Shown piece by piece: positions 29,212 to 37,812 of a stretch of 47,105 nt of DNA. Within the stretch, counting starts at the first letter, position 1; each line of letters starts with the position of its first letter. The stretch is from an uncultured Myxococcales bacterium (GTDB lineage: Bacteria > Myxococcota_A > UBA9042): the NCBI GenBank assembly GCA_903850505.1, contig CAINLT010000377.1, positions 1 through 47,105 on the forward strand, written 5' to 3'. The notes below the pieces were generated by a model. The model saw only the letters and a program-made list of their open reading frames with translations, did no database searches and was not told the origin of the DNA. A program made the translations under genes and the position numbers.

Positions 29212-30741
29212 CTACTTCAAGTTGAACTGCAGCTCCGTCGTGCCAATCTGCACGCGGTCGCCGTCCTTCATGAACACCTTGTGAATCCGCTGACCGTTGA
29301 CGAGCACGCCGTTGGTCGAGTTCATGTCCGCCACTTCATAGCGCATCTGGTCGATCTTGATGGCAGCATGGCGGCGGGACACGGAACCGTCGGCGATCAC
29401 AATCGTGTTGCCCTTCATGGAGCCAATCGTCGTCACGTCGTCGATCAGCGGGAACGTCTCGCCCGCCAGCGGTCCTGCCAGCACGACGAGCTTGCCGCGG
29501 GCCGGACCGTCATACGCTTGACGCGTCTCCACCTGCGCGGGCGCCGCCTTCTTGCGCCGCACCAGGAACACGATGAACGCCACCAGCAGCCCCACGCCCA
29601 GCAGGCCGCCCAGCACCATCCCGGCAATCTTCAGGTACTTGACCCAGTTCAGGCTCGGCAGCGGCAGGCGCACGTCGTTGAACGTCGCCTCCGCCTCCGC
29701 GCCGTCCTTCATCTTGACCTTCACGCCGATGTTGTAGTTCGCCTCATCCTTGCCCTTCACCGGGTCGCCCCAATCCGGCAGCTCCGTCCACTTCGCCTTG
29801 ATGATGTATTGCTTCTTGATCCGCGTCGCGATCGCATCAAACACCGACGGAATCTGCCCCAGGCCATCCTTGTTCGCCACGTACGTGTACGCGCCGCCCG
29901 ACACGTTGGCGATGTCCTGCAGCAGCGTCAGGTACTGCTCGTCGTCCGGCGAATAGCCAATCGCGAAGATGCGGATCCCGTTCTCCTCAATCTTCTCCTC
30001 GACCATCTTCTTGAGCTTCGGCTGCAGCTTGTCCTTGCGCGTCTCGCGGTCCTTCGCGTCCGTCATGATGACGAGGAAGCGCCGGTGCGCCGTCGCCAGC
30101 TTCGTGTTGGACGCGAGGTTGTCGTTGAAGAAGTCCAGCGCCTTCTTCACCGCGCTCTGGAATTCCGGCAGCAGGCTGCGTTCCCGCGCCGCTTGCCCCT
30201 GGTTGTTCTCCGGATTCAGGTCCGCCGCGGGCACGTTGTAGTTCAGCACCGCCTCTTTGGCCTGGGTGAAATCCGACGCGAACGAGTACACGACCTCGTG
30301 CGGCACCGACTCGCGGTACACAACAACCGCGACCATGTCGTTGCCCTTGAGCCGCTGCACAAACTGCGCCGCACCTTCCTTGGCCTGCTGGAACGTCCCG
30401 TGCTCTTCGCCCGCGCCCTGGATCTGATAGCCGCGCGACGCGTTGAGCAGGATGACCACCGCCACCGGCTCCTGCGCCTGCTCCGCCGTCTGGATCTCGA
30501 TGTCCGTCAGCTTGATCGGCTTGCCGTTGGCGAGAATCTCGATGTCGCCCGCCGTCAAGCTCGGCACCGGCGTGCCTTTGCTGTCCAGCACGTCCACGTG
30601 CAGCCGGATGAAGCTCTCCTTCGCCTCGACTTCCACGCGGTCCAGCGCGACGCGACTGTCCGCGGCATAGGCCGGCGGCGCCAAAGACAGCAGCGCGAAC
30701 GCCGCGACCATGCGGGCAAAGCCGTTGCGAAACAGGGCCAT
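29212..30741 (-). CDS. Signal peptide - VWA-like - TM - cytosolic FHA protein
   Basis: N-terminal signal; VAVVILLNASRGYQ...RRFLVIMTDAKD; TM YLKIAGMVLGGLLGVGLLVAFIVFLVRRKK; FHA GNTIVIADGSVSRRHAAI...DMNSTNGVLVNGQRI. Confidence 0.9.
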   Translation of the reverse strand: MALFRNGFARMVAAFALLSLAPPAYAADSRVALDRVEVEAKESFIRLHVDVLDSKGTPVPSLTAGDIEILANGKPIKLTDIEIQTAEQAQEPVAVVILLNASRGYQIQGAGEEHGTFQQAKEGAAQFVQRLKGNDMVAVVVYRESVPHEVVYSFASDFTQAKEAVLNYNVPAADLNPENNQGQAARERSLLPEFQSAVKKALDFFNDNLASNTKLATAHRRFLVIMTDAKDRETRKDKLQPKLKKMVEEKIEENGIRIFAIGYSPDDEQYLTLLQDIANVSGGAYTYVANKDGLGQIPSVFDAIATRIKKQYIIKAKWTELPDWGDPVKGKDEANYNIGVKVKMKDGAEAEATFNDVRLPLPSLNWVKYLKIAGMVLGGLLGVGLLVAFIVFLVRRKKAAPAQVETRQAYDGPARGKLVVLAGPLAGETFPLIDDVTTIGSMKGNTIVIADGSVSRRHAAIKIDQMRYEVADMNSTNGVLVNGQRIHKVFMKDGDRVQIGTTELQFNLK

Positions 30742-30765
30742 CGACTACCTCCGGGAAAGCTGGCC

Positions 30766-31398
30766 TTACTCGAGCGCCTTGAACTTCAGCTCGGTGCGGC
30801 CCACGCGAATCGTATCGTTGTCGATCATGTCTTCTTTGGACACGCGCGTATCGTTCAGGAACGTGCCGTTGGTCGAATCGAGGTCCACCAGCGTAAACGT
30901 GCCATTTTCATAGCGAATCACGCACTGCTTGGACGAGAGATACGGGTCGGTCAGGACCACGTCGCAATCGGCAGCAGTGCCAATCGTGTTCTTGCCATCG
31001 ACCAGGCGGAAATCGCGGCCCATGAGCTCGCCCGTGCGCACGACCACCCAGCCGACACACGGCTGGAAAGTCCCGCGGTTGAGCTGGCTGACGTCGATCG
31101 CCATCGTGCGATCCTGCTCGGCGTAGCCCTGCGCTGCCTGCTCTGGTTCGGGCTTCTTGCGGCTGAACCAACCCACGTCGCCCTCCTTCTTCGGATCCAC
31201 TTTCTTCATGCCGTCCGTCTTGACGGCGCCCTTGGCGGCCTTGACCGGCGCGTCCACGGCAGCATTGAACTTTTTGGCGGCTTCCGTCTTGGCCTTGGCG
31301 ATCGCGCCCATCTTCTTGGCGTTGGCCGTGTTCACAACGCCATCAATGCGCTGCTGGCCAAGGTTCCGGAAGAAGTCGACAATCAAGTTGGCGATCAA
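30766..31398 (-). CDS. FHA-domain protein (TTG start proposed; ORF track extends to 31452)
   Basis: NTIGTAADCDVVLTDPYLSSKQCVIRYENGTFTLVDLDSTNGTFLNDTRV; GGAGGG upstream of TTG at 31398. Confidence 0.88.
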   Translation of the reverse strand: MIANLIVDFFRNLGQQRIDGVVNTANAKKMGAIAKAKTEAAKKFNAAVDAPVKAAKGAVKTDGMKKVDPKKEGDVGWFSRKKPEPEQAAQGYAEQDRTMAIDVSQLNRGTFQPCVGWVVVRTGELMGRDFRLVDGKNTIGTAADCDVVLTDPYLSSKQCVIRYENGTFTLVDLDSTNGTFLNDTRVSKEDMIDNDTIRVGRTELKFKALE

Positions 31399-31479
31399 GA
31401 CCCTGCCCTCCGCGCGACCAGCGCCGCGCGTATTCGGCGCTGAGAATGGCACCGGATGCCGTTCGTGGCAAGTTGGCGA

Positions 31480-33021
31480 CTACCCGCGCCGCGCCGGTTG
31501 GTACGCCCACATTTTGAACACGTTCAAGTCGCGATCCGCCGTCACCGGCTTCCACTTGAACCGCATCGCGACCTCGCGCACGTGCTCCGCCGGGACCACG
31601 TACACCCAGTTGCGCCAGCGGAACTTGCGGTCGCTGCCCGCACACACGGCGTTCTTCAAGCGGCGGTCGTTGCCTTCCACTTCCGCTTCCCAGTCGCCGT
31701 GCACGTAATCCGTGCGCCAGATGAGGTACACGTCCTTGCCCGGCTCGATGTTGCGCATCTCAAACTCAAGCTGCCCGCCCTCAAACGCCACGCCCGCGTC
31801 TTCCACGACCGTGCCGTCCGGATACTTCAGCTTCTGCCGCGTCCGGTACTTGTCGCGCTCGCCGGTCACTTTCCACGCGTGGCCGCGCTCGCTCTCGGCG
31901 TCCAGCGGGTCCAGCGTGTCGATCAGCACCAAGTCCAGGCCCTCGATGCTCAGCTGGTCGGTAAACGCCGTCGACCGCACCTTGATGCTCTCAATCACCG
32001 CGTTGGTGTCCGCCGACCGCTCCGCCACCTTCGGCGCATTGTCCAGGTTCTTGGCAAACAGCGCGCTCATGAACTTCAGGCACTCGTTCTGGTAGCTCAG
32101 CAGCTCGCCCAGGAACTCCGGCGTGAACACGCGCTCGTCAAACCGCTTCACCGCGATTTCCACGTGCTTCTTGTAGTTGGCAAAATCGCGCTGGCTTGAA
32201 ATCGCCGGCTGGTTCGCCTCGATGCTCTCCACCAGCGTCGTTTGGTGGCTCAGCACGATCATCTGCAGGTCAAAAACGTTGCGCAAATCCACCGCTTGCG
32301 TGTGCAGCAGCATCTCCAGCGTGATGAAGCTGTGCAGCACGTCCGCCGCCGGCAGGATCTGCAGCTGGTGGAACAGGTACGCGTAGATCTGCTTGGACTT
32401 GCGGATCGTCTCCATGAACGACCACAGCTGCTGCGGACTCAGGAAACTGCCCGCGATGCCCGCTGTCGGCGCAAACCGCGTGTCGATTTCATCGGCGCCC
32501 GGCGCGAGCTGTGACTTCGCCACGGTAATCCGCCGCACGTCCTTGCTCAACGCGATGCGACACAGTTCAACTTCCGTCGCGATATCCGGCTCCGCCACCG
32601 TCCACTCCACTTTGGCCGTCTCGCTCACGCGGCGATGGCCCTTGAAGTCGAGGTTCTCCTTGTAGCTGATAAAGTCCGTCAACTCCTCGATATACCGCGC
32701 CACCAGGTAGACCGTCGTCGGCAGCTTGAAGTCCACCGGGTTGAGCTGCTTGATCTCCGGCTCCCACAGGAACACGTCATTGCCCTGCCCGTCCACCGCG
32801 TAGCCCGACTGCACTTCCACCGCCAGCTCGCCGCGACCGCGACCTGACACGCGAAAGCCGCCGAGCGCGTGCGGCACGATGCCCGGACCGTGCAGCATCC
32901 GGTTGTGCAACTTGCGCTTCTCCACGTGGTAGCGCTCGCCCTGATTCCAGTCGGTCTCCGACGTGCGAAAGCCGCGGAAAAAGTTCAGGCGCTTGAAGTT
33001 CTTGTCAGTAATCTCGGCCAT
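31480..33021 (-). CDS. CIS-associated protein in the tail-fibre/outer-baseplate position, N-terminal LHNRxLHGxGIV-type domain
   Basis: FFRGFRTSETDWNQGERYHVEKRKLHNRMLHGPGIVPHALGGFRVS...VEVQSGYAVDGQGNDVFL; position directly after tail protein I. Confidence 0.6.
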   Translation of the reverse strand: MAEITDKNFKRLNFFRGFRTSETDWNQGERYHVEKRKLHNRMLHGPGIVPHALGGFRVSGRGRGELAVEVQSGYAVDGQGNDVFLWEPEIKQLNPVDFKLPTTVYLVARYIEELTDFISYKENLDFKGHRRVSETAKVEWTVAEPDIATEVELCRIALSKDVRRITVAKSQLAPGADEIDTRFAPTAGIAGSFLSPQQLWSFMETIRKSKQIYAYLFHQLQILPAADVLHSFITLEMLLHTQAVDLRNVFDLQMIVLSHQTTLVESIEANQPAISSQRDFANYKKHVEIAVKRFDERVFTPEFLGELLSYQNECLKFMSALFAKNLDNAPKVAERSADTNAVIESIKVRSTAFTDQLSIEGLDLVLIDTLDPLDAESERGHAWKVTGERDKYRTRQKLKYPDGTVVEDAGVAFEGGQLEFEMRNIEPGKDVYLIWRTDYVHGDWEAEVEGNDRRLKNAVCAGSDRKFRWRNWVYVVPAEHVREVAMRFKWKPVTADRDLNVFKMWAYQPARRG

Positions 33022-33045
33022 CACATCCTCGCAGGGAACGTCAGG

Positions 33046-33930
33046 TTAGCTTTCAGGATCCAGCGCATCGTCGCCAATCGTCAGGAACGGCGTGGCGTCA
33101 GTGACGGAATCGGCTTGGGCAAAAGTCAGGTAATACATCGTGTGCGCCGGCTTCTCCGCCAGAATCACCCGGTGGATGCGCACGATTTGCTCGTTGGTGA
33201 AGTGGTGATCCGGCATCGGCAGGTGCACCACAAAACAGTGCGCCAGGTTCAGCGGCGGCAGGATCGTGGACGACACGCCGATCTCTGACGCCACACCCAC
33301 GCGAAACGGCTCAAACGGCCACACGTTCTCGCGGATCTCCGCGTCGTAGCCCAGGTACATCCGCAGCAGCGTTGCCAGCGATTGCCGGGTCCCACGCTGG
33401 TTGTACAAGGACGGCGCGACGCGCAGCCACTGGCGCTTCTGCGTCTCCGTCCAATCGGTCTCCAGGTGCAGCGCGAGCCAGGACGCCAGCCACGGCAGGT
33501 ACTGCGCATCGGTTTCCAGCGGCTTGAGCAGCGTCGGAACGCGGTCGATCGTGTCCGCCGTGCGATCGTGGATCTGCTGGAACATCCAGAGGAACTGCTG
33601 GAGCAGCGCGTTTTCCTCATTGGCCATCGAGTAGAGCTGCGGCAGGAAGCGGCTCCAGCTCTGGCGCGCCACTTGCAGCTCAATCGCCGCCGCGCTGTCG
33701 ACCAACTGCCCGCGCATCGGCGTCTGCGCGACGACCTGGAAGTCCTCGGCGTAAGCTTCCACGTAGCGGACCTGGACGTTCGGCGCGCCATCCGCAGCGG
33801 CAAAGCCCGCTTGGGCGATGACAATCTCCGCGTCGCGCAGGCGCATGCCGGTCAGCTCCGGCACAATCACCTTGCGGCTGCGCCGTTCTGCCTGTCGCGC
33901 GCCGCCGCGCATGTTCGCCGAATCCACCAT
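33046..33930 (-). CDS. Phage tail protein I (TIGR02242-like; gp7/Afp12-type wedge) with N-terminal PASTA-like domain
   Basis: VPELTGMRLRDAEIVIAQAGF...VVAQTPMRGQLVDSAAAIELQVAR, then FLPQLYS...FLWMFQQIHDRTADTIDRVPTLLKPLETDAQYLPWLASWLALHLETDWTETQKRQWLRVAPSLYNQRGTRQSL. Confidence 0.85.
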   Translation of the reverse strand: MVDSANMRGGARQAERRSRKVIVPELTGMRLRDAEIVIAQAGFAAADGAPNVQVRYVEAYAEDFQVVAQTPMRGQLVDSAAAIELQVARQSWSRFLPQLYSMANEENALLQQFLWMFQQIHDRTADTIDRVPTLLKPLETDAQYLPWLASWLALHLETDWTETQKRQWLRVAPSLYNQRGTRQSLATLLRMYLGYDAEIRENVWPFEPFRVGVASEIGVSSTILPPLNLAHCFVVHLPMPDHHFTNEQIVRIHRVILAEKPAHTMYYLTFAQADSVTDATPFLTIGDDALDPES

Positions 33931-33945
33931 CCGCTCGCTCTCTCC

Positions 33946-36900
33946 TTAGACGATCCGCTCGTGTGATTTCTCGACCACGTCCACGCGCACGCAGTGCACA
34001 AGCTGACCCGGCGCGACCTTGAATTGCTCCACTTCCAGCTTGGACGCCTCGTCCAGCAAGCGCACGCGGTCGACAAAATCGACGCCCGGCACGTCCTCAA
34101 TCACGTGGTACAGGTCCACGCGGAACACCGGTCGGCCAAATGGCCAGCCTTTGCCGTCGCGCCCGCCCTTGAGCGGATGCAGGAACCACCGCACGCGCCG
34201 CTGGATCTCGCGCTTGACGCGCTCCGCGCCCGCCGACTGCAGCACGATGATGTCCACTTGCACCGAGAGCTCCTGGAACGTCGGGCGGCGCACGTTGAGC
34301 ACCGTCGAGAGCAGCTTGCGATCGGCCAGGTGATTGCGCACGCGCCGCAGCAATTCCGTCGACGGAATCGGCTTCTCCAGAAAATCCGGATGATTCTCGG
34401 CAATCTTCGGCACGACGACGACCGTGACTTCCCCCTCGCGCTCGGGCGACGGCAGCGCACACACGCGCGCGACCGAGTTGGACGCCTCCAGCGCCAGCCA
34501 CTCAAAGTCCTCCGCCGTCACCGCGCGACCGCGCGCCTTCAGGCTATGCGGACCGCGGCGCTTCGCCTGCTCAACGGTCTCCAGGTTGCAGCCGCCCGAC
34601 GCCGCATGCAGATTGCGCACCTTCTCCACGTACGGCACGGCCTGCAACAGCACGGTCAGGCTATCGGCCGGCACGTTGCCTTCCTCGCCGCCGCCGACCT
34701 GATAGCGTTTGCACAGGATGTTGCGGTCGCCCTTGGGCGGGACGAGGCCGTGGATGCCGTCGCCAAAGCGGATCTCGTTGGTGACAATGTCCTTGACGTA
34801 ATGCCGCGCAGTCGCTACCGATTCGTACAAGCTGTCGACCTGCTTCCAGCGCACCAGCACGCCATCGGGCTGGCCATCGTCTTCGACTGCGGCATCGCCA
34901 AACGTCGCCTTCAGCGCCTCGAACTCCGGACCGCTCGGGCGCTCGCGCTCGCGCACCCAGATTTCCTCGCCCGGCAGCACAGGGCCGCGGACAAAGCGGA
35001 AAGACTGATTGGGCGTGCCGGTGGACGAGCCGAGCGCCGCCTCGCTGTACGTCGTCAAATTGGACGCGGTCGCCGCATTCAGCACCACGTCGCGCAGCAG
35101 CGGCAGCTCGTCGTAGCCGCCAAATTCCAGCCGCGCCCGGAGCCAGTACAGGTTCTCGCCGTAGCGCTTGTTGGCCCGATGGTCCTTGGGACCGACGAAC
35201 TCCACGAAACCGGATTGGGCAAAGCCCCACGTCTGGTCGCGCACGTTGAGCGCCGCCCACTCGCGGCCATTCCAGAATTCCCAGGCGATGAGCTGCTCCG
35301 CGTTGGACTGCGCCAGATGCCGCGCCGTCGCGCCCGGACCCGCACGCAAACTGCGGCCATTGCCCTCGCCTTCCGCCAAATCCATCCACATCAGGTGGCG
35401 TTCGTTGGGAAACGGGTCGCGGAAACCGAGGTACAGCGTCGGACTCTCCTCGCTCACCGGCGTGAAGGCGATGAACGGCTTGAGCGGTTCGGCGGCCTGT
35501 GCCGTCAGGTCGGTGTACACAAAATCGTTGTACGCCACCACTTTGTCGAATGCATGCTCCTGTTCGGCAAACCGCAGGGACAGGCTCTTCAAGGTCGGCG
35601 GACGCAGCGGCCGCGGGTTCTTCCAAATCCAGCGGTCGTTTTCCAGCTCATACGTGCCGCGCAAGCCGTAATCGCCGCGTTCAATGCGGGCGCGAATCCA
35701 CGGGCCCTCCTTGCCGCCAAAATCGAGCGCGCGCAGGTCCTTGGGCCGGCGGAACGCGATCGGCCCCGAGTTCGTCAGGCAGCGCGTCTCATCGCGGAAG
35801 TCCAAACCCGCGTCTTCCTCGTCAAATTCGCCGACGCCAGATTTGCCGAGCAACTTCCAGCGCTTGCCATTCCAGTATTCCCACGCGACAACAAGCTCCT
35901 TGCTGGCTTGCGGCGCCTCCACGAGGCTCGGATCGGCCAACTCCACGTCAATGCGCACTTCCGCATCGACGTGCCCCAGCACGCGGTCGCACAGGATGTA
36001 CAGGGCAAAATCCTGCGCCGGTTCCTTGCCAAACGGCTGCACATGGCGGTCCAGATCCAGCCGAAACAGCGTCCCGCTATCCAGCACGGAATACGCCAGC
36101 TCCGCCTGTTCGCCCTCGCCCGTCAGCTCCAGGCGCATCCGCACGATGTCGCACGCCGTCTGCGCCGCGCTCACCGGCACTTCAGACAGCTTCCCGCGCA
36201 GCCACAGCCCTTCCACATCGTTCACCGTCGTCACGCCCGGCGGCACGACCGGACCAATCAGCGCGATCTGGTCGGCATCCGTGTCAATCGACGGCTGCTG
36301 CAGTTCACGCCAGCGTTCGCCGTCAAAATACTCCCACTCCAGCATCCGGCAGAGCGGCGTCTGGGCATCCGCGGGCGTCGTCGTCCGCAAGGTCAGGATC
36401 GACGCCTCGTTGAACGCCGCCAGCCGCGCATCCGAAACGTAGAGGTAGCGCTCCAGCGACCGCACGCCCGCCCAAATCGGCACGCCCGCCGGTTGCCCCA
36501 GGACGCCATCGCGCTTGCGCCCAAGCAGCGCCGTGTTGTCGGCAAACGTGTCGTGATGTTGGCTCAGGCACTTGAGCAGCTGGTTATTCGTTACAACGAT
36601 CTCGTGCTCGGTCTCAAACGTCACCGAACTGCCGTCCTGCCCCGGCTTGGTCGCCACACGCGTGCCCGCGGGCACAACGACGCGATCCGCCTTGGGGTGA
36701 ATGGCAAACTGGAGCACCGTGCGCGCCGGCTGCGGCGGCGTCAGCGTGACGCCCATCAGCTCCAGGAACGCGAGGTAGTTCTTCTCCGGCACGCGGTTGA
36801 GCCGGTACAGCGTCATCTCCGTCATCCACGCGAACAGCTCGATGAGCGCGATGCCCGGATCCGACGGATTGTGGTTGGTCCACTCCGGGCAATACTGCGG

Positions 36901-36969
36901 AATCAGGCGGATCGCTTCCTGGACGATGTCGTCAAAGCTGCGGTCGTCGAGATTGGGACTCGGGATCAT
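33946..36969 (-). CDS. Giant baseplate J-like protein (putative baseplate assembly protein, TIGR02243-like; gp6/Afp11-type)
   Basis: MIPSPNLDDRSFDDIVQEAIRLIPQYCPEWTNHNPSDPGIALIELFAWMTEMTLYRLNRVPEKNYLAFLELMG; C-terminal RRVRNHLADRKLLSTVLNVRRPTFQELSVQVDI. Confidence 0.92.
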   Translation of the reverse strand: MIPSPNLDDRSFDDIVQEAIRLIPQYCPEWTNHNPSDPGIALIELFAWMTEMTLYRLNRVPEKNYLAFLELMGVTLTPPQPARTVLQFAIHPKADRVVVPAGTRVATKPGQDGSSVTFETEHEIVVTNNQLLKCLSQHHDTFADNTALLGRKRDGVLGQPAGVPIWAGVRSLERYLYVSDARLAAFNEASILTLRTTTPADAQTPLCRMLEWEYFDGERWRELQQPSIDTDADQIALIGPVVPPGVTTVNDVEGLWLRGKLSEVPVSAAQTACDIVRMRLELTGEGEQAELAYSVLDSGTLFRLDLDRHVQPFGKEPAQDFALYILCDRVLGHVDAEVRIDVELADPSLVEAPQASKELVVAWEYWNGKRWKLLGKSGVGEFDEEDAGLDFRDETRCLTNSGPIAFRRPKDLRALDFGGKEGPWIRARIERGDYGLRGTYELENDRWIWKNPRPLRPPTLKSLSLRFAEQEHAFDKVVAYNDFVYTDLTAQAAEPLKPFIAFTPVSEESPTLYLGFRDPFPNERHLMWMDLAEGEGNGRSLRAGPGATARHLAQSNAEQLIAWEFWNGREWAALNVRDQTWGFAQSGFVEFVGPKDHRANKRYGENLYWLRARLEFGGYDELPLLRDVVLNAATASNLTTYSEAALGSSTGTPNQSFRFVRGPVLPGEEIWVRERERPSGPEFEALKATFGDAAVEDDGQPDGVLVRWKQVDSLYESVATARHYVKDIVTNEIRFGDGIHGLVPPKGDRNILCKRYQVGGGEEGNVPADSLTVLLQAVPYVEKVRNLHAASGGCNLETVEQAKRRGPHSLKARGRAVTAEDFEWLALEASNSVARVCALPSPEREGEVTVVVVPKIAENHPDFLEKPIPSTELLRRVRNHLADRKLLSTVLNVRRPTFQELSVQVDIIVLQSAGAERVKREIQRRVRWFLHPLKGGRDGKGWPFGRPVFRVDLYHVIEDVPGVDFVDRVRLLDEASKLEVEQFKVAPGQLVHCVRVDVVEKSHERIV

Positions 36970-36984
36970 GCGAACTCCAGCCTG

Positions 36985-37386
36985 CTACAGGTCTTGCTCT
37001 CGGCGCAGGTAGAAGGGATACACGAGGTTGCGGTCTTCGTTCGTCGCGATAATCTTGTAGCGAATCGAGACGTTGAGCTGCGAAGCGCGCGTGTCGTCCG
37101 GGGCGGCATTGACCTCGACGTCGCGGATCCGCGGCTCCCATTTTTCCAGCGCTTCGCGGACGTAGAACGCCACGAAGCCGGCGGTCGTCGGCGAATTCGG
37201 GTGGAAGACGTAGTCGTGGATCCGGCAGCCAAACAGCGGCCGCATGACGCGCTCACCAATCGCCGTGCCGAGGATGGAGCGGATGCCCTGGTCGATGTTA
37301 TCGGCCCCGTCAGCCATGGCCATGCCGCCAAACGCGTTGATGCGCAGGGGAAAAGCGATGCCTTTGCCGAGGAAGCTGCGCGCCAT
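36985..37386 (-). CDS. gp25/Afp9-like baseplate wedge protein (GPW/gp25 family)
   Basis: FLGKGIAFPLRINAFGGMAMADGADNIDQGIRSILGTAIGERVMRPLFGCRIHDYVF. Confidence 0.93.
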   Translation of the reverse strand: MARSFLGKGIAFPLRINAFGGMAMADGADNIDQGIRSILGTAIGERVMRPLFGCRIHDYVFHPNSPTTAGFVAFYVREALEKWEPRIRDVEVNAAPDDTRASQLNVSIRYKIIATNEDRNLVYPFYLRREQDL

Positions 37387-37387
37387 G

Positions 37388-37591
37388 TCAACCCAACCAG
37401 CCTTCAAAATCGAGGCGGCAACTGGCGCACCGAACGGTGATTTTGCCGTCGACCTCGGCGCAATCCAGGTCGGCGTTTTCGCACACCGGGCAGCGATGCC
37501 CGTCCAGATGGCCGGAAGCGACCTGCGTGAGCACATCGCCGAGCATCATGAGTAGTTCTTCGGGGTCGAGATCGCTCGGTTGCACGCGCAC
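37388..37591 (-). CDS. Small zinc-ribbon-like protein (CPVC...CASC)
   Basis: DLDPEELLMMLGDVLTQVASGHLDGHRCPVCENADLDCAEVDGKITVRCASCRLDFEGWLG; stop 1 nt before gp25 ATG; GTG start, with a second GTG 6 nt after a GGAG. Confidence 0.7.
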   Translation of the reverse strand: MRVQPSDLDPEELLMMLGDVLTQVASGHLDGHRCPVCENADLDCAEVDGKITVRCASCRLDFEGWLG

Positions 37592-37812
37592 CTCCGCTCT
37601 TCAGCGCGAGCATGGCCGCCGCCCGCGTATGCTGTCAACGCGCGCAACGCCGGGTTGGGGAGGCCAGCAGCAACGCGCCGCCCTTGGCGCCTCTGCGAGA
37701 GCAGATATCCAACGTCATTTCAAGTCGTTGACGACCGCGACTGCGAAGCGAACTTGGCAACATTTCCGCCCGCGGCAACTCCTCGGGGCGATCGCCATTC
37801 CTGACCAATCGG

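Noticed and set aside
29281-31443. 720-aa plus-strand ORF
   Set aside because: Antisense to the two FHA genes; no recognisable domain
33994-37440. 1148-aa plus-strand ORF opposite baseplate J/gp25
   Set aside because: Arg/His/Leu-rich antisense frame; the opposite strand encodes clear baseplate proteins
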